Source: Calothrix parasitica NIES-267 (GTDB lineage: Bacteria; Cyanobacteriota; Cyanobacteriia; Cyanobacteriales; Nostocaceae). From it: a stretch of DNA of 64,000 bases. The notes below the pieces were generated by a model. The model did not search any database, had not been told where the DNA came from, and saw only the letters and a list, made by a program, of their open reading frames with translations. The stretch lies in NCBI RefSeq assembly GCF_002368095.1, contig NZ_AP018227.1, positions 4,277,796 through 4,341,795 of the forward strand, in the 5' to 3' direction. Shown here in pieces: positions 1-8,940 of this stretch. How positions within the stretch are numbered: position 1 is the stretch's first letter; the number at the start of each line of letters is the position of its first letter. A program made the position numbers and the translations under genes.

Positions 1-2
1 CA

Positions 3-323
3 GCAGGAGAAATCCTCGGTTTAAATTTAAATGCTGAATTAGTGGTATTAAGCGCTTGCGATACTGGAAGGGGAAGGATTTCTGGTGATGGTGTAATTGG
101 CTTATCTCGTTCGTTGATTAGCGCCGGTGTACCTAGCGTATTAGTTTCGCTATGGTCGGTTCCCGATGCGCCGACAGCAGAGTTAATGACCGAATTTTAT
201 CAAAATCTTCAGAATAATCCCGATAAAGCTACTGCGCTGCGACAGGCGATGTTGAAGATAATGAAACAGCATCCAAATCCTCGCGATTGGGCTGCTTTTA
301 CTTTAATTGGGGAAGCGGAATGA
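3..323 (+). CDS. CHAT-domain protein, C-terminal end (partial)
   Basis: The reading frame is open from the window edge, so only the last ~106 residues are visible. They contain the CHAT (caspase-like, HetF-associated) signature LSACDTG, whose Cys is the expected catalytic thiol, followed by the usual block on choosing an unreplaced slot (VPSVLVSLWSVPD) and the closing DWAAFTLIGE. The catalytic His and any N-terminal TPR or haemagglutinin modules would lie upstream of the window. In cyanobacteria such proteins are often large TPR-CHAT or secreted filamentous-haemagglutinin CHAT proteins; which type this is cannot be seen. It heads a stretch of peptidase genes, and a response regulator follows 275 bases downstream on the same strand. 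Confidence 0.9.
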   Translation, partial: AGEILGLNLNAELVVLSACDTGRGRISGDGVIGLSRSLISAGVPSVLVSLWSVPDAPTAELMTEFYQNLQNNPDKATALRQAMLKIMKQHPNPRDWAAFTLIGEAE

Positions 324-370
324 ATGGTTCCATTTTCTAAATTCTGACTGGCTAGTTTTCTCGGAAACTT

Positions 371-400
371 CGGGAGACGTAGCAGTGCTACGTCTCTACA
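371..400. repeat. Dispersed palindrome, family A copy 1
   Basis: A perfect palindrome with 11-base arms (GAGACGTAGCA / TGCTACGTCTC) around one central base. Full or degenerate copies recur at about 5601, 17160, 17288, 21950, 48088 and 48234. All are intergenic. The family looks like a small non-coding mobile or REP-like element. Confidence 0.85.
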
Positions 401-598
401 TTCCATCAGACATCAGAATTAATGAAAGTCCTGTTCGTATGATTCACCATCATTTTTGCATAACCTCCCCAGTACCCAGAGATATAAGTATATAGTTCAC
501 CAAACCACCGGTAACACCTAAGTACCGAATCGGCAGAATCTAGCTAAATTCTGCCTTTCCTAACCATCCGAACAATATTCTAATTAAGGGAAAGTATT

Positions 599-1264
599 AT
601 GAATCAAAAGTTTTTTGTCGTCGATAGTCAACAATTATGGGTGGATGAAACAATTAAGGTATTGCATTCGAGGTATCCCCAAGCTGAAATTTTCGCGGCT
701 ACAAATGCTGTCGATTTTCTAAATCAACTTTCAACATATAAACCCGATTTGGTTGTGATGGATATTTCGATTGCGGAAAAAAATGGAGAAATATCGCTTG
801 TAAATACGGGAATGCAGCTTTTGAAAAAAATTATGCTGAATTATCCCCAATTAAATATAGTTGTTCAAAGTGCCCATCTCAAAAAATTAGTGCGAATAAA
901 ACCCGAAATTGATTCACGAATTAGAGGTTTTACCGTAGCTGATAAAAGCCTTTCCCCTGCTGATTTTTTGCGAAAAGTTGAGTGGAGTTTGCACGGATTA
1001 ATTAATACTAAAGATATTCCTTACATAAATTCAGCATCACAAGTAAAACCAGAATGGTTAAGACTGTTAGATTTAGCTTTTGGGGAAGGATTGCAAGATA
1101 GAATTATAGCCCGACATATTTGTGTTTCGGAACGAATGGTAAGGCATTATTGGGAAAGATTGCAAGATGCTTTGGGTCTTGATTGTGATGAATTGAAAAA
1201 TCAAGGGAAGAATTTACGAATCGTGACTCAAATCCGCGCTCGGGAAGTGGGGTTAATTGATTAA
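599..1264 (+). CDS. Response regulator, receiver plus LuxR-like HTH
   Basis: A 221-residue two-domain regulator. The N-terminal ~120 residues fit a receiver domain: Asp9 for the acidic pocket, phospho-acceptor Asp55 in VVMDISI, and Lys117 in VADKSLSP. The acidic pocket is reduced (one Asp where most families have two), so phosphorylation may be weak or atypical. Residues ~150-221 form a GerE/LuxR-like helix-turn-helix (ARHICVSERMVRHYWERL). A purine-rich GGGAAAG precedes the ATG. No histidine kinase is adjacent. The position between a CHAT gene and a secreted subtilase suggests local control of the peptidase cluster, which is inference. Confidence 0.75.
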   Translation: MNQKFFVVDSQQLWVDETIKVLHSRYPQAEIFAATNAVDFLNQLSTYKPDLVVMDISIAEKNGEISLVNTGMQLLKKIMLNYPQLNIVVQSAHLKKLVRIKPEIDSRIRGFTVADKSLSPADFLRKVEWSLHGLINTKDIPYINSASQVKPEWLRLLDLAFGEGLQDRIIARHICVSERMVRHYWERLQDALGLDCDELKNQGKNLRIVTQIRAREVGLID

Positions 1265-1428
1265 CTTTTTCGTTCGTAGTTAGGCTTACAGCGCTCTTGC
1301 TTACGCTTTAGCATAACTACCTTTCCTGCATACCCCCTTAACACCTCAGATATATAAATATTTAGAGCGGGTGAATAATTATTTAAAACTCGTTGCCAAT
1401 ATCCTATAATTCAACCAAAACAACAACA

Positions 1429-3600
1429 ATGAATCGTAAACGTACAGTATCCAGAATTCTTCTCGCTAGCAGCATTTTAGCTTTAACAAACATCCTATTT
1501 ACGGCTAATATTAAATTTAATTCTACAGCTTCCGCTCAAACTACAAAAACAGAAACCAACAATCAATTATTCTATATTTATAAAGGAGAAAAAATTCCTT
1601 TAACTCAACAAACAGATATTGTTGCTGTTGAATTCAAAACTTTACCTACAACTCGCAACCCTAATCCTCTTTATCTAAAATTAGAACAGGATTTACAAAC
1701 AGGTACTCGGACTCGTGGTGGAAGTACTTCTCAAATACAGGTTCAACCTTTGGGTGAAAATTACGCTGTTGTCACTTTACCTCGAAATAACAATACCAAT
1801 ATTCAAAAACAGATTGAAAATCAAAGTTACGTCAAAGCTGCTTTACCAGTATTAAGCCGTACTAATAGCCAAGATACAATTGTTTTACCCAACGAAATTG
1901 TTATTAGTTTTAAACAAAATATTTCTGATAACCAGAGAGAATCTATTCTCAAACAAAATAATTTAGAAATTGTTCGTCCCTTACGTTTCTTCCCCAATTT
2001 TTATATAGTCAAATCAACCGCTGCTTCCGGTACTGCTGTATTGAACGTCGCAAATCAACTTAATCAAATTCGAGGTGTGAATTCCGCTGCACCGAATTTC
2101 TTACAATCTATTTCTAAGTTTATCGATATAGATAATCAGAATCAAGATATGGGTTTAAATACTCAAGCCATCAAAAAGCAACCCAAACTAGAAAACAGCG
2201 GAAGCATTACCAAAAATTATTTAGGTTTGCAGTGGCATTTGAATAGTGTACCGCTCAAACAATGCTTACAACAGCAAATTAATACCTTTGACTCCCTACA
2301 AAATTGTCTGCAACAGCAAACAGCCAAGAATAAACAATTACAATCAAAATCAACCTTACCTCGTACCGATTTACGAGTTACCGAAGCTTGGAAAAATAGT
2401 AATGGGGGGAAAGATGTAGTTGTCGCGGTCATCGATAGTCTGATTCAATGGAATCATCCGGATTTACGAGATAGTTTATACCAGGTACAGACTGCGGATA
2501 GATGTCCTGGAGAGCGCTATGGATGGGACTTTTCAGAACCAGGAAAGAGTCGAAAACCTTGTGAAATTGGCGATTCCGATACCAGTATGAGTGCTTTAGA
2601 ACTAAATATTTTAAGAAGGAAATTGCATCATACGTTTAAATTATCCGACAAAGAATTAATTAAACGGTATGTACACCCATCAAAGCTACAGCGAATATCT
2701 TCAACATCGGAAAAAAGAGTCGCTGATTATTTACGTAATAAAATTCGCTCTCAAGTTGGTAGTGAATTTCATGGAACAATGGTTACTGGAGTTATCGCAG
2801 CTAAACCGCAAAATCAAACGGGTATGTGGGGAGTTGCACCTAATGCCAAGATTTTACCAGTAAGGGTATTTGGGTTGAATGGAAGTATTTCTAGTTCTTC
2901 AGTGATTGAGGCTGTTGGTTATGCTGCTAATCGTGGTGCTGATGTAATCAACTTGAGTTTGGGTAGTATGGTTCCCACGGATGTAGGAGAATTAGCATTT
3001 AGTCAGGTATTACAGCAAAATCCCAAATTGGTTGTAGTAGCATCTTCGGGTAATTCAAATTATAGTCGGGTTGCTTATCCTTCGGGATATGATGGAGTGT
3101 TGTCTGTTGGAGCGAGCAATCTTCAAGGTAATCGCGCTCCTTATAGCAATTTTGGTCGGGGACTGGATGTAGTAGCACCCGGTGGAGATTTAAGTACAGA
3201 AGCAGGATGGTTGGGAGGAATCGCGACCACCGGAGGGACATGGATGGATACCTTTTGGAAAGGTTTAGCATTCCCCAAATCTCGCTGGTCTAAAACAGTT
3301 GATTTCAAAGGAAAATATTGGTGGACTCAAGGTACTTCTTTTTCTTCCCCAGCAGTTGCGGGAGTGGTAGCTTTAATGAAAGGTGAAGATAGTAATAATC
3401 GACTTAATCGACAAGAATTAGTGAAAATTCTCAAATCAACTGCTGGTTATCAAGGTTTGAACTTAACCGAACAAGAACAAAATATTTATCGTAGATTAGC
3501 TAATAGAAAGAGAGTTCCTTCAGGAATAACCGATAAACAATATTTCTTCGGTAGCGGATTGATAAATGCAGAAGCCGCTGTTAGGGCTGTGAAGAATTAA
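1429..3600 (+). CDS. Secreted subtilisin-family (S8) serine protease
   Basis: A long S8 peptidase of about 723 residues. I chose the ATG at 1429 over an upstream in-frame TTG because MNRKRTVSRILLASSILAL is a clean signal peptide with a cleavage site near ASAQT. A propeptide-like region of ~300 residues precedes the catalytic domain. The triad is complete: Asp336 in VAVIDSLIQWNHPDL, His448 in SEFHGTMVTGVIA and Ser637 in GTSFSSPAVAGVVALMK, with an oxyanion-type Asn in SSGNSN. An insert of ~90 residues lies between the Asp and His motifs. The protein should be exported and act outside the cytoplasm. It lies between the response regulator and a trypsin-like gene on the opposite strand. Confidence 0.92.
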   Translation: MNRKRTVSRILLASSILALTNILFTANIKFNSTASAQTTKTETNNQLFYIYKGEKIPLTQQTDIVAVEFKTLPTTRNPNPLYLKLEQDLQTGTRTRGGSTSQIQVQPLGENYAVVTLPRNNNTNIQKQIENQSYVKAALPVLSRTNSQDTIVLPNEIVISFKQNISDNQRESILKQNNLEIVRPLRFFPNFYIVKSTAASGTAVLNVANQLNQIRGVNSAAPNFLQSISKFIDIDNQNQDMGLNTQAIKKQPKLENSGSITKNYLGLQWHLNSVPLKQCLQQQINTFDSLQNCLQQQTAKNKQLQSKSTLPRTDLRVTEAWKNSNGGKDVVVAVIDSLIQWNHPDLRDSLYQVQTADRCPGERYGWDFSEPGKSRKPCEIGDSDTSMSALELNILRRKLHHTFKLSDKELIKRYVHPSKLQRISSTSEKRVADYLRNKIRSQVGSEFHGTMVTGVIAAKPQNQTGMWGVAPNAKILPVRVFGLNGSISSSSVIEAVGYAANRGADVINLSLGSMVPTDVGELAFSQVLQQNPKLVVVASSGNSNYSRVAYPSGYDGVLSVGASNLQGNRAPYSNFGRGLDVVAPGGDLSTEAGWLGGIATTGGTWMDTFWKGLAFPKSRWSKTVDFKGKYWWTQGTSFSSPAVAGVVALMKGEDSNNRLNRQELVKILKSTAGYQGLNLTEQEQNIYRRLANRKRVPSGITDKQYFFGSGLINAEAAVRAVKN

Positions 3601-3607
3601 TTATAAG

Positions 3608-3658
3608 TTTGTAGTAAGGGTTTTAACTGTTGGATTTAGGGCTAAAGTCCTTACTACG
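3608..3658. repeat. Hairpin repeat after the subtilase gene
   Basis: Inverted repeat GTAGTAAGG / CCTTACTAC with ~30 bases between the arms, just after the subtilase stop. It could help end transcription between this gene and the converging remnant, but there is no T-run. Confidence 0.5.
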
Positions 3659-3668
3659 AACCTGTGAC

Positions 3669-3920
3669 TCAGCTAAAACGTTGTATCAACTCCTCACGAG
3701 ATAATTGCAGCAGCAAAGGAGTAAATTCTTCAGTTGGTAAAGATAATAATGGTTCTATGATTGTTGATAATTCTTCATCCAAGGAACCAAAACGAATTCT
3801 AAGCAAGTTTTCTACAACTTTTCTTTCTCCCTTAACTTCTCCCCGTTGCTCTGCTTCTTCTAACCTTTGTGTATAAAGGGGTGATAATCTCATAATTAAT
3901 TCTCTATCCTCCTCATCTAT
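3669..3920 (-). pseudogene. Remnant of an Rpn-family / DUF4351 nuclease gene
   Basis: The minus strand encodes the C-terminal end of a PD-(D/E)XK Rpn-family (recombination-promoting nuclease/transposase-like) protein: an EEDRELI...MRLSPLYTQRLEEAEQRGEVKGE linker followed by a DUF4351 tail (LLRIRFGSLDEELSTIIEPL, LSREELIQRF). The coding frame runs upstream of the only ATG (3893) as YIDEEDRELI, then stops making sense at 3920, exactly where a 79-base dispersed repeat begins. The nuclease domain is missing, so this is a 5'-truncated pseudogene. Confidence 0.75.
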
Positions 3921-4363
3921 GTAATCTCTCGAAACCTTGGGATTGCTTCCCTACACTCCGTTTCGGTTCGCAATGACAATTTTGCTTTGCGTAAGTCCTG
4001 TTAATATTGAATGAGTTTTTTAGCTCTCCTAGAGTAGCTATGATAAATTAATAATAAAAAGAGGCTGAAATAACTTATATATAAGGATTTGAGTAATAAA
4101 AAATTTAATATTTAATAAAAACGCACTTTTTTAATTTGAATTCCTTACCATATAGTAATTAAATAGGGTATTTAGTAGTAGTTTTGCATAACTAGTCTAG
4201 GAGAGCCAGTTTTTTTTGCATATAATAATCTTTATTTGAAGATAGTACTTATTATCATTAATGACAAATGGTGCGTGACGTTCATAAAAAAAATTTTCGC
4301 TACGTTCGCAATTGTTTTTAACGTCACAGCACCCTACAATTAATTACCAATTACCAATTACCA
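3894..4363. other. Intergenic region with repeats, no gene seen
   Basis: Apart from the MITE fragment, this AT-rich stretch holds an inverted repeat at 4269-4337 (GGTGCGTGACGTT / AACGTCACAGCACC, related to copies at 39119 and 62768) and TTACCAA-type heptamers next to the trypsin stop codon. No plausible reading frame was found. Confidence 0.6.
3921..3999. repeat. 79-base fragment of a MITE-like element
   Basis: These 79 bases are identical to 56526-56604, the right-hand part of a complete element with terminal inverted repeats. Here the left part is missing and the fragment abuts the truncated Rpn/DUF4351 remnant. The right end carries the terminal repeat TTTGCGTAAGTCCT. Confidence 0.85.
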
Positions 4364-5329
4364 TTAATCCTTCTTCAAAGCCTTTTCAATATTCGATATT
4401 TTCACGGCTAAATTAACCACTCCTTTCCCGTCTCTATCTTTTATTTCAGCATTATTCAGAGCCACAATATAAGGATTATTATCTATAAACGCAATAATCG
4501 GGCCACCGGAAGAACCCCCCGCTGTATCGCAGTCATGTAACAATATTTCTTGCTCTTCACCTACGATGCTGCATCCCTGTTGCGCTCCTGCTGTCCATCC
4601 CTTACCGGCTGTAAATCTTTGAAAAGCTCGCTTCTGAGGGTTGGGAAAATCGCCGGAATAACCCACAAAAAATAATTGCTGGGGAATGCGAGCAAAAGTT
4701 GATGTTGGTAGGTTCTTTAGTCCTAAGTAACCGTATTTTCTACCCAAAGGTCTGTCTATCAACATTACGGCCCAATCGTTTTTAATTGAATTTCTCTGGG
4801 TGAAATCAGTACCGTAAATTACTTCTTTAACTGTCGCTACGTCTGATGAGTCTAGTACTTTACCATTAATTACGTTGGGCTGGAACCAGATTTTTTTACT
4901 CAGTTTATTGGTTTTGTTATCAACAACGCAGTGGGAATTGGTGAGAACAACATTCTCTGCAATCAGAGTTCCGGTGCAGTGATATTTGCTTCCACTAGCC
5001 GTTATTCCTGCGACTCTACCAATTGACGACCAAGGATATTTTCGCAGGGTCATGGGAATACGGTCATCTGAACCAATCACTCCTCTAGCTCTGGGAATTT
5101 TATTTAACTGATTAAGTCCATTTGGTTTAAAAGGTTTACCTTCTGCTGGAAATTTAGCTGAAAATTTTGATTTATCGGCATTTTCAGCGTTAGTAAATTT
5201 AGGTGTCGAAATTTGTTCGGGGTCTGGATTTATTTGGGCTTTTACAGATGTCCATAAAGTTACAGCGATAATACCGAGAGTCGCGGAGATTAATAAATTT
5301 AAACGTTGTTTACCGATATTTATATTCAT
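4364..5329 (-). CDS. Secreted trypsin-like (S1) serine protease
   Basis: A 321-residue chymotrypsin-fold protease. Residues 1-31 are a signal peptide (hydrophobic LLISATLGIIAVTLW, then VKAQ). The triad is intact: His133 in LTNSHCVVD, Asp185 in KNDWAVMLID and Ser274 in AGGSSGGPI. Three Cys near the active site (118, 134, 253) plus Cys267 could form disulfides, as expected of an exported enzyme. It resembles the V8/glutamyl-endopeptidase-like trypsin group (COG3591 type). It is encoded on the opposite strand to the subtilase and caspase genes on either side, so it has its own promoter in the ~415-base gap upstream. Confidence 0.9.
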   Translation of the reverse strand: MNINIGKQRLNLLISATLGIIAVTLWTSVKAQINPDPEQISTPKFTNAENADKSKFSAKFPAEGKPFKPNGLNQLNKIPRARGVIGSDDRIPMTLRKYPWSSIGRVAGITASGSKYHCTGTLIAENVVLTNSHCVVDNKTNKLSKKIWFQPNVINGKVLDSSDVATVKEVIYGTDFTQRNSIKNDWAVMLIDRPLGRKYGYLGLKNLPTSTFARIPQQLFFVGYSGDFPNPQKRAFQRFTAGKGWTAGAQQGCSIVGEEQEILLHDCDTAGGSSGGPIIAFIDNNPYIVALNNAEIKDRDGKGVVNLAVKISNIEKALKKD

Positions 5330-5744
5330 GTAGTTCTCGCTTAATAGTTGATTTTATTTAGCATTTACGTAAAAATTGCGATGAAAGGAGTTTTTCTGAG
5401 ACTAACTCCTTATAAACCCCTTAAAAGGAGCTTTTATGAGGCAGAAGAATAGTACCATATAACTATACATCTAAGTATTTTCTCAGCAATGTGTCTTTAC
5501 AAAGACTTAAACAATGGATTCTGAAACTTTAAAAACATTAAGAGTAATGCGTAGCACAATGTATCGTGATGTTATTGAAAAGGTTATTTTTTCGGGATAT
5601 GTAGAAACGTAGCACTGCTACGTCTGCCGAAATTTACTGGGTAAACGAACCACTAGGAATAATAAAAACTGCATAACCCCTACAGCTACGAGATATATAA
5701 ATTATTAAATAATCTAAAATCCAAAATCCAAAATCTAAAATCCT
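5330..5744. other. Divergent promoter region with repeats
   Basis: This gap separates the divergent trypsin and caspase genes. It contains a degenerate family A palindrome at 5601-5630 and, at 5712-5742, tandem CAAAATC/TAAAATC heptamers that run up to the caspase start codon in place of a ribosome binding site. No gene is apparent. Confidence 0.6.
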
Positions 5745-7964
5745 ATGAAACGTCGTCATTTTTTACAATTCGCTGGTTCTGCTTTAACTGCTATTGGTGT
5801 GAGTCAGTTGGATATCATGCAGCAGGGGGATGTATATAGCAAAGCATTAGCCCAAAATACCGGACGTAAGTTAGCGCTGTTAGTAGGGATTAATGATTAT
5901 AGCGGTGATTTACTTCCGCTTGCTGGTTGTGTCAATGATGTGATGTTACAAAAACAATTATTAATTCATCGCTTTGGATTCAATCCTCAAGATATAGTTA
6001 CCCTCACCGATGAACAAGCTACTCGTCAGGGTATTCTATCCACATTTGAAGAACATCTAATTAAACAGGCTAAACCAGGGGATAATGTAGTATTTCATTT
6101 TTCGGGACATGGTGGACAAGTTTTAGACCCAGACAAAGATAATCCTGACGGACTCAATAGTACGCTGATTCCGATTGATTTTCAATCCAATTCTTCCGGT
6201 GGTGAAGTGGAAGATATTATGGGACATACGCTGTTTTTAATGATGTATGCGTTGAAAACAGATAATGTCACTTTTGTTTTGGATAGCTGTCATTCTGGGG
6301 GTGCGAAACGCGGTAATTTTGTGGTTCGTTCCCGTAGTAGTAATAGAAAATTACAGGTTAGTCCCAAGGAAATCGAATATCAACGCTCTTGGTTAAAACG
6401 GTTGAATCTTTCTCCACAAGAGTTTATCAGATTGCGTCGTCAAAATATTGCGAAAGGAGTTGTCATAGCATCAGCAAGACGGGAACAGTTAGCGGTTGAT
6501 GCTTCTTTCGATGACTTTTCCGCAGGTGCTTTTACCTATCTATTTACTCAATATCTCTGGCAACAACCACAAAATCAATCTGCCAAACGAATTATAGCTG
6601 ATGTCAGTCGCAGTACTAATATATATTCTGACAGGAAAGGTTACAATCAAATCCCAGAATTAGAAACGAATACCAAACAATCAAACCCACCACTTTACTT
6701 TACTCCTTTTAATACCAATTATGCTGAAGCGGTAATTACTAAAGTTAATGGCAATCAAGTAGAATTATGGCTGGGTGGTGTTGATTCTGAATCTTTAGAA
6801 GCGTTTGAAAAAGATGCAGTATTTACTGTTGCTGACGGTGAAGGAAGGGGACTTGTAAAATTACAATCCCGTCAAGGTTTGCTGGGTAAAGGTAGTTTAA
6901 TTAAAGCCACACAGTTAAAACCCGGAACGCTTTTACAAGAAAGAATTCGGGGTATTCCGGCAAATATCCAATTAAATATCGGACTTGATGATAATTTAGA
7001 TAATAATGCTTTGAATCAAGCTAGACAAGCATTTCAAGGAATCAACCGCGTATCTGCTTTACCTTTGAGAGAGCGAGAAGTGCAGTATATTTTCGGTAAG
7101 ATGACTAAAGCGAGATACCGGGAATTACAAAAAAATCGGGTTGCGAATCTTCCACAAGTGGGTAGCTATGGATTATTCTTAGCAGCATTAGACGGAATTG
7201 TACCTAAATCTTTTGATGATTCGGGTGAAACGGTTACAGCAGCAATCAAACGTTTAACACCGAAATTTAAATCGCTTTTAGCAGCAAGAGTTGTTAAACA
7301 AATGCTGGGTAATACGAATACTTCAAAAATCAAAGTTACCGCTTCCATGAATATAGCAGGTAGCCAAAAAGTTGTTAGCGAAACCTTTCCGGTTAGAGGT
7401 TTTTATCAACAAAAAAATCCAAATCAAACCCCAGTTAAAAAACCAGTAATTACAGAAAACGGTATTCCTAAGTTACCCCTCGGAACTCAAGTTGCTTTTG
7501 AATTAGAAAATCTTGAATCCCAACCGCTTTATGTGAGTATTTTAGTTATAGACTCAGCAGGTGAAATGGCGGTAATATTCCCTAATGACTGGGGTGTTTC
7601 TGAAGGTGCAGCATTATTAAGAGCGGGTGAGAAGCGAACAATCCCCAGTCAAAATGACGGTTTTAAATTGACAGTTGGTGAACCATTCGGAATCACAGAA
7701 GCATTAATTATTGCTAGCACAAATCCGCTACGAAATTCTCTTAAAGTACTTAAAGATGTAGCTAGTAGAGGTAACAGAAGCCGCGGACCAATTGCTCCTA
7801 GTGAAGATGAGTCTTTAGATGTAGCAGATAAACTACTTGATGATTTAGATGCTGCTACTCGCGGTGGTTTAAATGTTGAAGGAGTTGAGTTACCAGCAGG
7901 AGTGCGGGGAGTCGATACCAACAAACTCGCAGCAATGGCGATCGCCTTTGAAGTGGTTAGTTGA
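5745..7964 (+). CDS. Exported caspase-fold (C14, metacaspase-type) protein
   Basis: A 739-residue protein with an N-terminal Tat-like signal (MKRRHFLQFAG) and a peptidase C14 domain at ~40-320: LLVGINDY strand, His122 in FHFSGHGGQ, Cys182 in VLDSCHSGG, so the dyad is complete. An acidic pocket loop (DPDKDNPDG) fits a metacaspase-like basic-residue preference. The C-terminal ~250 residues include a DUF4384-like beta domain (PLYVSILVIDSAGEMAVIFPN), common in cyanobacterial exported caspase homologues. The start is set by the Tat motif; no Shine-Dalgarno is visible because heptamer repeats fill that position. The role is unknown; families of this kind are linked to stress or cell-death proteolysis. 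Confidence 0.88.
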   Translation: MKRRHFLQFAGSALTAIGVSQLDIMQQGDVYSKALAQNTGRKLALLVGINDYSGDLLPLAGCVNDVMLQKQLLIHRFGFNPQDIVTLTDEQATRQGILSTFEEHLIKQAKPGDNVVFHFSGHGGQVLDPDKDNPDGLNSTLIPIDFQSNSSGGEVEDIMGHTLFLMMYALKTDNVTFVLDSCHSGGAKRGNFVVRSRSSNRKLQVSPKEIEYQRSWLKRLNLSPQEFIRLRRQNIAKGVVIASARREQLAVDASFDDFSAGAFTYLFTQYLWQQPQNQSAKRIIADVSRSTNIYSDRKGYNQIPELETNTKQSNPPLYFTPFNTNYAEAVITKVNGNQVELWLGGVDSESLEAFEKDAVFTVADGEGRGLVKLQSRQGLLGKGSLIKATQLKPGTLLQERIRGIPANIQLNIGLDDNLDNNALNQARQAFQGINRVSALPLREREVQYIFGKMTKARYRELQKNRVANLPQVGSYGLFLAALDGIVPKSFDDSGETVTAAIKRLTPKFKSLLAARVVKQMLGNTNTSKIKVTASMNIAGSQKVVSETFPVRGFYQQKNPNQTPVKKPVITENGIPKLPLGTQVAFELENLESQPLYVSILVIDSAGEMAVIFPNDWGVSEGAALLRAGEKRTIPSQNDGFKLTVGEPFGITEALIIASTNPLRNSLKVLKDVASRGNRSRGPIAPSEDESLDVADKLLDDLDAATRGGLNVEGVELPAGVRGVDTNKLAAMAIAFEVVS

Positions 7965-8021
7965 ATTTACTTATTTAATAGAAGCTATTAAAGAATATTT
8001 TTTTACTAAAATATTCGTATG

Positions 8022-8101
8022 TAATTCGCGGCTACACAAGCAAAACCCAGCGACCTGGGTTAAAATCAGCTAGCCCAGGTCGCCGGACTTTGCCTGTGTA
8101 G
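8022..8101. repeat. Long imperfect hairpin between convergent genes
   Basis: Inner arms GCGACCTGGG (8050-8059) and CCCAGGTCGC (8074-8083) pair perfectly; outer arms CTACACAAGCAAA and TTTGCCTGTGTAG extend the stem with small bulges. It is the type of dispersed repeat starting GCGGCTACACA that is common in Nostocales. It sits between the convergent caspase and flavodoxin genes and could end both transcripts. Confidence 0.65.
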
Positions 8102-8139
8102 TAACAGCAATAAAGCGTCGGATACTTTTAAAGCATCCT

Positions 8140-8673
8140 CTACGCAGTTTCCAATGATGGAAAATGTGGTTTTATTGATTCAACCCAAGTAGCGATACGC
8201 TCATCGGTTTTCTCGCTTTCATTAACTTCATCAATAGGTAGACCAATAAATTTACCATCGCGAACAGCGAAGGAATATTCATATGTATAGCCGTCGGTAG
8301 GAATTTCACCGACAAGAGTTGCACCCAATTTCTTGAAATGGTCGTACAAGGTTCCTAATGCACTAACGAACTGTTCACCGTGGCTTGCATGGTCTCCAGC
8401 ACCGAACAGCGCAATGGTTTTACCTGTAAAATCAGGTTTATCCATTTCCATTTCAAACAAAGGGTCTCTCCAATCATTTTGCACTTCCCCAGAACCCCAG
8501 GTAGAACAACCAAAAAGCAAATGGTCGTATTCAAGCATTTCATCAACGCTGGTGAAATCTTCCTCCATGCTGAACAAATCGCATAGTTCTTCACCAAAAT
8601 GCTCGTGTATTTTAGTAGCGATTTCCTCAGTGATACCGGAAGTGCTACCAAAAAAAATAGCCATCTTTGCCAT
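8140..8673 (-). CDS. isiB: Flavodoxin (long-chain)
   Basis: A 177-residue long-chain flavodoxin, an FMN electron carrier that replaces ferredoxin under iron limitation. The phosphate-binding loop is near the N terminus (FFGSTSGITEEIA), the first FMN-ring loop contains the conserved Trp (CSTWGSGEVQNDW), and the second loop is ALFGAGDHASHGEQF. Length and motifs match cyanobacterial IsiB/FldA. GAGGAGC lies a few bases before the ATG. No isiA is next to it. I see no clear Fur box, but an inverted repeat ACAACATT / AATGTTGT lies ~150-190 bases upstream. An alpha/beta-hydrolase-fold gene precedes it on the same strand, 267 bases away. Confidence 0.92.
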   Translation of the reverse strand: MAKMAIFFGSTSGITEEIATKIHEHFGEELCDLFSMEEDFTSVDEMLEYDHLLFGCSTWGSGEVQNDWRDPLFEMEMDKPDFTGKTIALFGAGDHASHGEQFVSALGTLYDHFKKLGATLVGEIPTDGYTYEYSFAVRDGKFIGLPIDEVNESEKTDERIATWVESIKPHFPSLETA

Positions 8674-8819
8674 AATTAAAGCTCCTCTGGGTTAAGCAAT
8701 AAACTATTTTGTGCTTTGTTTGCGTGCGGATTTTAGCTTCAGAGATTCCCAGAGCATGCTCAATTTTAGATTAATACCCATTTCACGATTTGATGATAAA
8801 AATCCAAAATTGATTCGTC

Positions 8820-8862
8820 ACAACATTATTCCAAACTACATTTAGAATTATTACAATGTTGT
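8820..8862. promoter_or_regulatory. Inverted repeat upstream of flavodoxin
   Basis: ACAACATT at 8820-8827 is mirrored by AATGTTGT ending near 8862, with an AT-rich spacer. Its position upstream of the flavodoxin start makes it a possible operator or 5' structure. It does not match a Fur box by eye. Confidence 0.3.
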
Positions 8863-8940
8863 AACAGATATGACGAAACGTTTGGAGTTAGGAATTAGAA
8901 ATTAGGAGTTAGGAATTATCTCCTAATTACCAAGTATCAA

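Noticed and set aside
8674..8940. Fur box upstream of flavodoxin
   Set aside because: No 19-base GATAATGATAATCATTATC-like site is visible; only an unrelated inverted repeat.
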